DNA of 64,000 nucleotides from CAZOKZ01 sp964580585. GTDB taxonomy: Bacteria; Sumerlaeota; Sumerlaeia; SLMS01; JAHLLQ01. The notes under the pieces are model-generated. The model made no database searches. It worked only from the letters and a program-made list of their open reading frames with translations, and had not been told where the DNA came from. Made by a program: the position numbers and the translations under genes. Numbering within the stretch: position 1 is the stretch's first letter; each line of letters begins with the position of its first letter. Where the stretch lies: positions 62,001 to 126,000 of the forward strand of contig CAZOKZ010000001.1 in NCBI GenBank assembly GCA_964580585.1. Reading direction: 5' to 3'. Below are positions 35,601 through 42,435 of the stretch, piece by piece.

Positions 35601-37162
35601 CCAATCATCAAGACGATCAACAACACACTCGTTGCGATTTTGAAATGACGGCGTTGAGTCCGATGCAGGTCGATCAGCGCTTCTTCCTGCGCAATTTGCT
35701 TGAGATGTTCTTCCTTCTCCTTGGGATTTTGAATACGTTCGGCCTGCAAACGCGCCAGCACCAGGTCGCCATTCTGCAATGCGGCCTTGGCATATTGATT
35801 CAACGATTGTTCCCGTAACGTTTCAATGCTCGAATGCGAAGGCCAGAGCGAATAAATTTTTTCGATCATCACCAGGCAATTTTCAAGCTTCTTATAATTC
35901 GTCCCAGCCTTCGCTAACTCCTCGAATGCCTGATGCGAGAGCAATTCCGCTTCACGATGACGCGTCGTACCCGTCAAAAAATCGCGCAACGCGTCAATGA
36001 ATTCCTTGGTCGAATCGAACCGTTCCTCTGGATGTTTCGACATCGCCCGCATACAAATCTTGCTAAGCTCTTCCGGAATGTCGCGATCCGGACACTTCTC
36101 ATCTGGCGGTATCACCTTGCCTTTTCGCGCATGTCGATACGATGTGCGGGTATCCCGCTTTCCGTGGGGCGGCATCATCGTGAGCAAATAATACAACGTC
36201 CCGCCGAGCAGATAAACATCGGTCCAGGGTCCGATATTGTCCGCTGTTTCTTCCGTTTGTTCCGGGGCCATATAGGCTGGCGTCCCCGCCGGATTCGGGG
36301 CTGTGTCTTTTGTCGGAGCCAAGCCGCTTGCCATCAAATGCGGCATCTTCTTTTCGGCCTTCTCGTCGTCGTACACCATCGCAAGGCCCCAGTCGGTCAG
36401 CAAAACCTCGCCGAACTCACCAACCAAAACCTGCATCGGTTTTAAATCGCGGTGAACCACACCGCGCGAATGCGCGAACGCCACGGCCTGGGCCACGTCG
36501 ATCAAAATGGGCAGATGTTTGGCGAGAAACAACCCCATCGGAAGGTTCTCGTCCTTCCACAGAATTTCGTTCCACCCCTTTCCACGCACCGTTTTCATCG
36601 TCAAAATCGGACGTCCGTCCGGGTCCGTCGTCAGATCGTGAACAGGAACGATATTGGGATGTTCCAGGTTCGCCATCGTCAGCGCTTCCTGGCGAAAGGC
36701 CATCTCCAGGCGCGCCCAGGTCGAACGTTCCGTTTCCCAGGGTTGTGAATCGTGATAAAGGTAACTGCGTGGACGTTTAATAGCCACCGCGCGGCCAAGC
36801 GATGTTTGAACCGCTTCCCAAACCTCGCCAAATCCACCGCGACCCAGAAGACGCAGCATCCTATACTGAGGCGGCAGCGTTACGGTGCTTGAATCGTCGT
36901 CTTGAACTTCCAGTGGGACTTCGTCGTCCGAAATCACCCAGCCCCTGATCACGGCGCTGTTGGCATCGACAGGGGGAAGCGTGTCCGAGGACGATTCTTC
37001 CGATTTCCAGGCAAACGACTCCTCGGGATCGTCCGACATACCCTCGAAAAAACTATCCGCGGAATTTTCATCCATCGACAGGGGAGCGCCCGGCTGATTC
37101 GAGCCGTCGGGGTTGCCTTCCTCCAGGTTCTCCAGTCCTGTTGATTGATCGATGCCTGCCAT
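32609..37162 (-). CDS. Ser/Thr protein kinase with 15 WD40 repeats and a CBM20-like C-terminal domain
   Basis: A 1517-residue membrane-anchored kinase. An acidic N-terminal 95 residues precede the kinase domain: glycine loop LLGRGGFGEVWEA, VAIK lysine (about 129), HRDLKPMQ (about 237-244), DWG instead of DFG, and GTPAYMAPEQ. The Asn after HRDLKPx is Gln here. One transmembrane helix (about 507-528) and a short coiled coil lead to 15 WD40 repeats (about 610-1245), probably two seven-bladed propellers plus one blade. The C-terminal 100 or so residues (FISGDLEDLGAW, MWEFRTRN) look like a CBM20-type starch-binding fold. The start is uncertain: ATG 37162, or TTG 37177 which would add five residues. 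Confidence 0.88.
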   Translation of the reverse strand: MAGIDQSTGLENLEEGNPDGSNQPGAPLSMDENSADSFFEGMSDDPEESFAWKSEESSSDTLPPVDANSAVIRGWVISDDEVPLEVQDDDSSTVTLPPQYRMLRLLGRGGFGEVWEAVQTSLGRAVAIKRPRSYLYHDSQPWETERSTWARLEMAFRQEALTMANLEHPNIVPVHDLTTDPDGRPILTMKTVRGKGWNEILWKDENLPMGLFLAKHLPILIDVAQAVAFAHSRGVVHRDLKPMQVLVGEFGEVLLTDWGLAMVYDDEKAEKKMPHLMASGLAPTKDTAPNPAGTPAYMAPEQTEETADNIGPWTDVYLLGGTLYYLLTMMPPHGKRDTRTSYRHARKGKVIPPDEKCPDRDIPEELSKICMRAMSKHPEERFDSTKEFIDALRDFLTGTTRHREAELLSHQAFEELAKAGTNYKKLENCLVMIEKIYSLWPSHSSIETLREQSLNQYAKAALQNGDLVLARLQAERIQNPKEKEEHLKQIAQEEALIDLHRTQRRHFKIATSVLLIVLMIGGSAALIYHADQRAKSAQRRIETASRLAEEANRRAREAEFRNYSANLKLAQTTLDEGKFDEAVSALVALPESMRGWEWGYQLQKCVPELLTLRGHSDFVQRGIFSPDSTKVLTSSLDGSVILWDAESGEVLHLHTAHSESVNDIDFNHDGSMFVTAGGDGKAVVWNTDNGQMVSSFNGHRSNGLITVDFHPTQNLVLTTSVDQTARLWDARSSREIMVYKGHQGPIWCAAFSPDGKKIITGSKDGTARIWDVDSGKELHRLEGHRQVGIVLASPSNDAILTASEDDNAARIWNATNGSLMASNLGHFQGITSAGFSHDGNMVATASWDGLVKLWHTYSSREFFSLSGHSEKISRVIFSPNNEYLLTCSHDETAKLWDIPSGREIATLVGHQGQIIDASFSPDGSRLLTTSSDHTAKIWKVPSLPETLRLSGHNGEVTAIRFSPTNDQLVSVSTDYTARLWDTRYGRNLVTFRGHVMPITSVAFFPSGDRIATGAQDQKVKIWDTHVGTCLMTLEKHTDVITSIDVSPPIPDVGHYIVSGSMDGTAIVWNVQSGEQIMTYKGHEKGILSVRFSPDGSMIASAGLDRGVRLWNIQGRTIRSPIAESEKQIHDLQFSPDGKLIATASESWQAKIWNVETGEEVGSLVGHTAPVVGLSFSPDGTRLVTGSKDGSARIWSVETGSELMRVQAHEEELTAVAFSTDGTELATASTDSLVKVWDPIPWRLKDLPGSTQLDWKLRFTLWQRDRSEEWSERCDTRGRVVEYWYLDYLSRSTVEEGRESMIQLLASVDDSLPLFDLKPEDRERLKLDLSETRTAIMNAPSDSFLSKQVAPLLTKMESVRMSQLIPPAAQWRRPVPNELLPEPFREYLVGVTGPIEPIEQISPLGGRKIQIMCLVPKKNTDNRLFISGDLEDLGAWTPNAIPMKFLGETKFGTMWEFRTRNVPMQFKFTFGHRGDDWIGTEEWPDQPNRTLPSQASEIYQTPDGNLIWLNVFGERPTE

Positions 37163-37392
37163 CTTCCTGTTTACCAAGAGCGAATTCGGCGACGGATTAC
37201 AACGTAGGTGACACTTGCAAACCCACGATTTTCATACTGCTCAGTCCTAATTCGGCCAGCCAGGATGCTTCAAGAGGCAAATGAATCATTTTGACTAAAA
37301 CGATGCAAGTGATGTCTTGAGAGCGGCACGCAAGAGATCGAGGAAAAAGCATAAAAACGAAATATTGGCGAAACAAAATCAACCCGCTATTG

Positions 37393-37415
37393 CGTTACAT
37401 TAGAAAAATGTAACG
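37393..37415. promoter_or_regulatory. perfect 9-bp inverted repeat, candidate operator
   Basis: CGTTACATT, a 5-nt AGAAA spacer, then AATGTAACG. It ends 16 nt before the -35 of the candidate promoter at 37432 and lies in the divergent region of the WD40 kinase. The 23-bp span and placement suit a dimeric regulator; the regulator is unknown. Confidence 0.5.
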
Positions 37416-37431
37416 ACAAACAAAAAAATCT

Positions 37432-37461
37432 TTGACAACTCGCTAAAGGGTGACATACAAG
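37432..37461 (+). promoter_or_regulatory. candidate promoter of the structured RNA
   Basis: A perfect TTGACA (37432-37437), 18-nt spacer and TACAAG (37456-37461, four of six matches). It lies directly before the first hairpin of the candidate RNA. Confidence 0.4.
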
Positions 37462-37811
37462 TTTCTCAGCGTTGAGACAACTGAATGGAATAAAGTAATG
37501 AAAACGTTGCTCACAGCCTTGAAAAAATTTGAAAACTCGCTCGTATCAGAGAGTTTGGGCTGAGGGGCCGCTAGGGTAGGCGGATCACTGTCGCGGACCC
37601 AGGCAACATGCCGAACGCATTTGTCTGGGTCCAAAACAAGCCGAAAACCCTCTTGGATTGTACACATAAGGTGAACGCAGAGCGTTACCTTTTACATAAA
37701 GCTTCTCTTCACGTCACCTGGCTAAAGGGGATGGCACTTTGAACGAACGGAGACAAAGTGCCTCAGCGAAGCGCACCCGCTCTTAAGACCCGCGGGTGTG
37801 TTTCGTTTTTT
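37461..37811 (+). ncRNA. candidate structured non-coding RNA of unknown class
   Basis: About 350 nt with no believable coding frame but a series of strong hairpins. Stem 37461-37481 has 8 bp with a GCGT loop and one bulge. Stem 37595-37632 has GGACCCAG/CTGGGTCC extended to 16 bp with one bulge and loop CGAAC. Stem 37668-37691 has 10 bp with one bulge and loop AGA. Stem 37733-37762 is a perfect 9 bp, GGCACTTTG/CAAAGTGCC. A terminator hairpin with a T-run ends it. I looked for RNase P (GAGGAAAGTCC), tmRNA, SRP and common riboswitch signatures and found none. A long leader of the gene at 37880 is the alternative, but the terminator lies 68 nt before that start. Confidence 0.55.
37773..37811 (+). 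terminator. strong intrinsic terminator of the candidate RNA
   Basis: GCACCCGC (37773-37780) pairs with GCGGGTGT (37792-37799), closing with a G-T pair, followed by GTTTCGTTTTTT. Confidence 0.75.
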
Positions 37812-37879
37812 AGCATCCTCGGATTGCGGCGACGGCTGGATTGTTCCTTCAATAGCGCTAGTTCAATTCGGTAGCTGCC

Positions 37880-38974
37880 ATGCCCGGCGACAACACGCCA
37901 CCTTCAGATGGTACACTTGAATCGTCGGACAACGTCCGAACGGTTCGTCGCCCCATGCCTAATATTCCCGACCGCCTCCCCGATTATTCTCTGCTTGGAA
38001 AAGGCCATCAAGAATCCATCAACATGCGATTCGAGGCCGATGGTACACCGAAAATCGCTTCGGCGCGCGAAATCGCTCCCGCCGAAGACGATCCCATGCC
38101 GTGGTGGCAGCGCATTGGAGCCTCAATCGCCTACGTCTCGGTAAACGGGCGTAAATTGTGGCCTCTGAACGTACGCCATAACGTGTTGTTGTTTTACCTA
38201 ACAGGGCGCATTCAACTGTATGTTTCCGACTACTTTTTTGCTCTGTTGCCCTGGCTCTTGTTGATAGGAGCCGATATCTCCTTGGCGCTGTACCTTGCCC
38301 TGGTGGGGCGATATAGTAATTTCCATCTGATGTTCGGTGTCACCCTTCTTGTCTTTACTCTATTTTTGAATATATGGAGTAAACTACTGATGGTGCATCA
38401 TTTTTCACGTGTAACCCAACTGATTCCATTCGAGGAAATTTCTCTCACGCGACTTGAGCCACATGAAATCATGTATGGTCTGTTGATGCGTCCCCATGCA
38501 GTGCAGCATTTCCTCAATCTTTTCGGAAACCTACTCGCATTTACCTTATACAGCGGAACGATTATCTGGCTCTTCTTTGAATCATTGCAAAACGGCAGCC
38601 TGATGGGATTTGCGCCTCAATGGATCATGTTCATTCTTATCCTGTTATTCTTCCGCACCCTATTGGGAATTCTCGCAATCAACTGGGGCATGGCATCTTC
38701 ACTTTGTTCCCTCCTGCGCGCGCCTACACTTAGTGCTGGATATGGTCGCATTTTTCGTGAAAGCCTCAATCACCTGTTCGGGTTAGCCTTTTGGATATCG
38801 TTGGCTTATTTGGGGATCTACTGGTACAATCCATTATTTTGGGGTTTCATCCTTGCCCCGTTTATTATAATAATTGGTGTGAAAATATTGATTTATTTCA
38901 ACAACGAAGCAATCCAACGATTGTACTCAACGTCGAAGGATTTCAAACGATGGGCAATTTTCCATCGCGATTAG
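37880..38974 (+). CDS. integral membrane protein, ABC-2-like
   Basis: A 364-residue protein. The first 90 residues are hydrophilic, then about six to seven hydrophobic segments follow. The internal stretch LIPFEEISLTRLEPHEIMYGLLMRPHAVQHF (about residues 188-218) follows the pattern of a cytoplasmic loop in ABC-2-type permeases where a target-of-membrane motif LTRLxPxEI recurs. No ATPase gene is adjacent. It shares this pattern with the protein at 40799-41602, suggesting a related pair. Its 3-prime end overlaps the convergent glycosyltransferase by 4 nt. Confidence 0.6.
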   Translation: MPGDNTPPSDGTLESSDNVRTVRRPMPNIPDRLPDYSLLGKGHQESINMRFEADGTPKIASAREIAPAEDDPMPWWQRIGASIAYVSVNGRKLWPLNVRHNVLLFYLTGRIQLYVSDYFFALLPWLLLIGADISLALYLALVGRYSNFHLMFGVTLLVFTLFLNIWSKLLMVHHFSRVTQLIPFEEISLTRLEPHEIMYGLLMRPHAVQHFLNLFGNLLAFTLYSGTIIWLFFESLQNGSLMGFAPQWIMFILILLFFRTLLGILAINWGMASSLCSLLRAPTLSAGYGRIFRESLNHLFGLAFWISLAYLGIYWYNPLFWGFILAPFIIIIGVKILIYFNNEAIQRLYSTSKDFKRWAIFHRD

Positions 38975-39702
38975 CGGAATAATGCGTATTTAAAAATCGT
39001 GTAGAGAATCTTGTATCCTGCGCGCATCGTTCCCGAAATCGTCCCGGTGATTTTTGATACGCCCACGCGACGGCGATAACTGACGGGTACTTCGGCGCAA
39101 CGCAACCGATGGCGCACAGCCTTGATTTGCATTTCGACCGTCCAACCAAAGTTACGGTCCTGCATGCCGATTTTTCGCAGCGATGTCATGCGAATCGCGC
39201 GAAACGGCCCCAGATCCGTCCATTGTCTGCCCCAGATCACATGCATCAGAAAACACGCCAACTTATTACCGAATCGCGCCTGGGGGAGAAGAGCTCCTGG
39301 CTCCGCATGTCCTCGCATGCGCGACCCCACGACGAAATCTTTCTTACCCGTCAGGATCGGCTTGACCAGCCGCGAGATTTCTTCGGGATGGTCGCTGTAA
39401 TCCGCGTCCAGAAACACCACCACATCGCACGGTTCGAGCGCTTCGATGCCCGTCAGGCAAGCCTGTCCGTATCCGCGCCGCGTTTCCAGCACAACACGCA
39501 CCGGTCCGCCAACAGTCAGCGCAACCTCGCCCGTACGGTCCGTGCTGCCGTTATCGACAACGATCACTTCCTGTAAACGCGAAAGAGGAAGGTCCTTCAG
39601 CACCAGGCCGATCGAACCTTCCTCGTTTAAAGCTGGAATAATAACAGATATACGTGGCCCCGGACCGAATTCTTTGCGAACCGCTGTTTTTTTCCGAGAC
39701 AT
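38971..39702 (-). CDS. GT2 family glycosyltransferase (dolichol-phosphate-mannose-synthase-like)
   Basis: A 243-residue GT-A fold enzyme: ISVIIPALNEEGSIG (about 18), VIVVDNGSTDRTGEVA, the metal-binding VFLDADYSDHPEE (DxD, about 96-100), GSRMRGHAEPG and DLGPFRAIR. This is the DPM1/DPG-synthase-like subgroup that usually makes polyprenyl-phosphate sugars. No transmembrane anchor is present, so it acts at the cytoplasmic face. It lies 90 nt downstream of ilvE on the same strand. Confidence 0.88.
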   Translation of the reverse strand: MSRKKTAVRKEFGPGPRISVIIPALNEEGSIGLVLKDLPLSRLQEVIVVDNGSTDRTGEVALTVGGPVRVVLETRRGYGQACLTGIEALEPCDVVVFLDADYSDHPEEISRLVKPILTGKKDFVVGSRMRGHAEPGALLPQARFGNKLACFLMHVIWGRQWTDLGPFRAIRMTSLRKIGMQDRNFGWTVEMQIKAVRHRLRCAEVPVSYRRRVGVSKITGTISGTMRAGYKILYTIFKYALFR

Positions 39703-39792
39703 TGATTTACAACTCGTTGTCTGAAGTGGAGGCTGGGATCACCCGTTCCTTAAAACTGTCGGATTCATCCTACATCCCTTATTCTTCATCCT

Positions 39793-40665
39793 TTAAATCT
39801 TCGTGCCCTGCGTCGAAGTGATCGCCCGGAATTTTTCCAGCAACTTGTTCGTCACGGTTCCCGGCATGCCGTCGCCGATTTCGCGGCCATCCACTTTCGT
39901 GATCGCGATCACTTCGGCGGCCGTGCCCGTCAAGAACACCTCGTCCGCCGTGAAAACTTCGTACAACGTAAACGGTTCCTCAACCACTTCGATGCCGGAT
40001 TCGCGCGCCAGCTCAATCACCGCGTCCCGTGTGATGCCGCGTAACGCCCCCATGTACGTCGGCGGCGTGTAGAGCTTGCCGTCCTTGACAAGGAAGACAT
40101 TATCGCCCGTAGCTTCGATCACAAAACCTTGGTTATTCAGCATCAGCGCCTCGAACGCGCCCGAGTTGATCGCGTTTATTTTCGCCATGATGTTGTTCAG
40201 GTAGTTGAGGCTCTTGATCCGTGCCGAGAACGTATCCGGAGCCACCCGGCGCGTCGGCGCCGTCACGATAGCCATGCCTTTATCGTAGCATTCCTTCGGA
40301 TAGAGCTGAATTTCCGCCGCGATGCAAAACACCGATGCCCGCGGGCACAGGTGCGGGTTCAGGCCCAACGTGCCCTCGCCGCGCGTGATCACCAAGCGGA
40401 TATAGCCGTCCGTCAGGTTATTTTTACGGCACGTTTCGCACACGATTTCCGACATTTCCTCGATCGTGTTCGGAATCGCCAGCATCATCGCGTGCGCCGA
40501 ATCCCATAAGCGTTCGAGGTGCTCTTTCAGCCGGAAAACGTTGTTGGAATACAGACGAATGCCCTCGAATACGCCATCGCCGTAAAGCACGCCGTGGTCG
40601 AACACACTGATTTTCGCTTCCGATTTTGGAACATATTGCCCGTCGAGATAGATGATCGGTTCCAT
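39793..40665 (-). CDS. ilvE: branched-chain amino acid aminotransferase
   Basis: A class IV PLP aminotransferase of 290 residues. Signatures are IIYLDGQYVPKSEAKISVFDHGVLYGDGVFEGIR at the N terminus, the PLP lysine in ARIKSLNYLNNIMAK (about 155), the EATGDNVFLV segment and FLTGTAAEV near the C terminus. It catalyses the last step of Val, Leu and Ile synthesis, and ilvD lies elsewhere in the window. The start at 40665 opens at the family consensus; 29 codons upstream in frame lack homology. Confidence 0.93.
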   Translation of the reverse strand: MEPIIYLDGQYVPKSEAKISVFDHGVLYGDGVFEGIRLYSNNVFRLKEHLERLWDSAHAMMLAIPNTIEEMSEIVCETCRKNNLTDGYIRLVITRGEGTLGLNPHLCPRASVFCIAAEIQLYPKECYDKGMAIVTAPTRRVAPDTFSARIKSLNYLNNIMAKINAINSGAFEALMLNNQGFVIEATGDNVFLVKDGKLYTPPTYMGALRGITRDAVIELARESGIEVVEEPFTLYEVFTADEVFLTGTAAEVIAITKVDGREIGDGMPGTVTNKLLEKFRAITSTQGTKI

Positions 40666-40798
40666 CGTTCTTCGTCTGCCTTTCGCGAATACACCGGTCC
40701 GTTGCCGGTTCATGGTCGAAGGGTGGTACCCGGCCTCCACCACTGAGAGCAAGAAGAAGTGCGGGCGAAGGAGAAAAATTGATTCGTTCGCCTACCAC

Positions 40799-41602
40799 TC
40801 AATTTTGTTCGATATATTGATCGAACAAATCGTCAAAGGAGGAATAGCGAAAGTAAAATCGTTTCAAACGCCAATACTCCCATTTGTTGGTCGGCCATTT
40901 GGAAAGAAAAAACGTACCAAACATGACAACGATCAAAAAAATATCGCTCGTGATCGTGAATTTAATAAACCGGGCTAAAAACAGAAAGAGGAATATTAGC
41001 GTGTACAAGATCACAAACCAGATCATTAGCGGTACCCAGACCGCGAAGCTGATAAAAAACAAGGTCAGAGCATTACGACGGCGAAAGTAACTTTCAACGT
41101 CGGGTAAAAATAAATAGGGGTCTCCCCAAAGCCGTCTCAAGTGAAGGAAAATAAAGACCGCAAGAATCACCTGTATCGTTTGGTCGTTTGCCGTGAGAAG
41201 AAAATATCCCATGACGCCACAAACCGCCATGGTTTCGGCTATTTCCGCAGGATAAATCACGCCAAGTGCCACATCGGCGCGACTCATTCCCGAATTCAAG
41301 TAGTCGTCCAGTGTCCCTGTCCTGGCAAGTCCACATAAATCGACCCAGCAAAAGTATCGCTGGAGTGCCTGAATTAAAAACCAGAAAAAAATTGCCAGAA
41401 ATATCACGGGCCACCAGGATAAAAACTGGGCAGTGATCACTTCATATGCAGCGAGGGCTAAAACCGTCAGCCCAATCGCCCGTGGGATCGGACTTCGGTA
41501 AAAAAAACGCACACTTCGGGGGGAAACCGATCGTAAAAAGATGGGATTTTTTCTCAGATTTGCCCAAGTTTCGTTAATACCCGCAAGATCCGCCGTCGCC
41601 AT
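40799..41602 (-). CDS. integral membrane protein, ABC-2-like
   Basis: A 267-residue protein with five to six hydrophobic helices. The loop TGTLDDYLNSGMSRADVALGVIYPAEIAE (about residues 95-123) is placed like the loop of the protein at 37880-38974. The ATG at 41602 is preferred over 41614 because GGAG then lies 6 nt upstream. No ATPase or other transporter subunit is adjacent. The N terminus carries RKNPIFLRSVSPRSVRFF. Function unknown. Confidence 0.6.
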   Translation of the reverse strand: MATADLAGINETWANLRKNPIFLRSVSPRSVRFFYRSPIPRAIGLTVLALAAYEVITAQFLSWWPVIFLAIFFWFLIQALQRYFCWVDLCGLARTGTLDDYLNSGMSRADVALGVIYPAEIAETMAVCGVMGYFLLTANDQTIQVILAVFIFLHLRRLWGDPYLFLPDVESYFRRRNALTLFFISFAVWVPLMIWFVILYTLIFLFLFLARFIKFTITSDIFLIVVMFGTFFLSKWPTNKWEYWRLKRFYFRYSSFDDLFDQYIEQN

Positions 41603-41667
41603 GTGCCGCTCCATGATCGTTAAAAACGCTTGTATTATTTACTATTTAACCTTCGATCCAAAGTCAC

Positions 41668-42264
41668 TTATTCATTAATTCTGGAGGACGGGTCGATAAC
41701 AATTTCCGGTTTACCAATTAACCAGGGAAGCCCCAGCCGCCCTTCGCGATAGCGAACCCGCAAACGTGTTTCCATGGGAACAATCGATTCGTAGAGCGCC
41801 GTCGATATTTCGATCGTTTTATCGATGTCGAACTCTGGGTCCTCGGTTCGAATATGGTACGAAGGATAACCGTCGGGATTCGGATTCATCCATTTGTTTG
41901 AAACGAGGATTTTTCGTTCCTGCTCCGGTGTGGTAACCATCAGACAATTTATCCCGACAATTGCCGGGAGCGAAACGACCACGCACGGAACCGAAAGCAT
42001 CAGAAGGAAAATGGACTCGCATAATCCCCACATGACCATACCCGGTTTTTCGGATTCGGCATTCGGATTATCCACACGAGACAAAAACACGGGGGTTTTT
42101 TTTCCAAGCAACTTCCAGACGATCCAAATGAGCAACGCGGTGATTCCCCCGGCTCCGAAGCCCAGTTCGTAAATCTCGCCGCCGATAAATTTCACCCGTG
42201 CAAAGATCATGAAATCTACGACCATCAAGACTATCGTGCCTAAAATAATTAGTTTGGTAGCCAT
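41668..42264 (-). CDS. hypothetical membrane protein
   Basis: A 198-residue protein with three hydrophobic segments (about residues 5-25, 33-50 and 78-105) and a C-terminal soluble domain of about 90 residues containing TTPEQERKIL and ETRLRVRYREGRLGLPW. I do not recognise the family. It precedes the other membrane protein (40799) on the same strand by 65 nt, so the two are probably co-transcribed. Confidence 0.6.
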   Translation of the reverse strand: MATKLIILGTIVLMVVDFMIFARVKFIGGEIYELGFGAGGITALLIWIVWKLLGKKTPVFLSRVDNPNAESEKPGMVMWGLCESIFLLMLSVPCVVVSLPAIVGINCLMVTTPEQERKILVSNKWMNPNPDGYPSYHIRTEDPEFDIDKTIEISTALYESIVPMETRLRVRYREGRLGLPWLIGKPEIVIDPSSRINE

Positions 42265-42435
42265 CGATTTTCCGCCTGTTGGTAAGATCGTCCTGCACCG
42301 TTTCTATTATGAATGATGCAGTCTGTTTTCCCAAAGCAAGTGAAGATTCTCCTGCGCATCCCCTTGACGTCCGACTCGCCTCGCCGCATCGTTTCGCCCG
42401 ATTGACCTCGACTTGCGAAATGGACCCGGACCCCT

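Noticed and set aside
37443..37667. A 74-residue minus-strand frame in the kinase/membrane-protein gap
   Set aside because: It overlaps the long hairpins of the candidate RNA, has no ribosome site and reads like random sequence.
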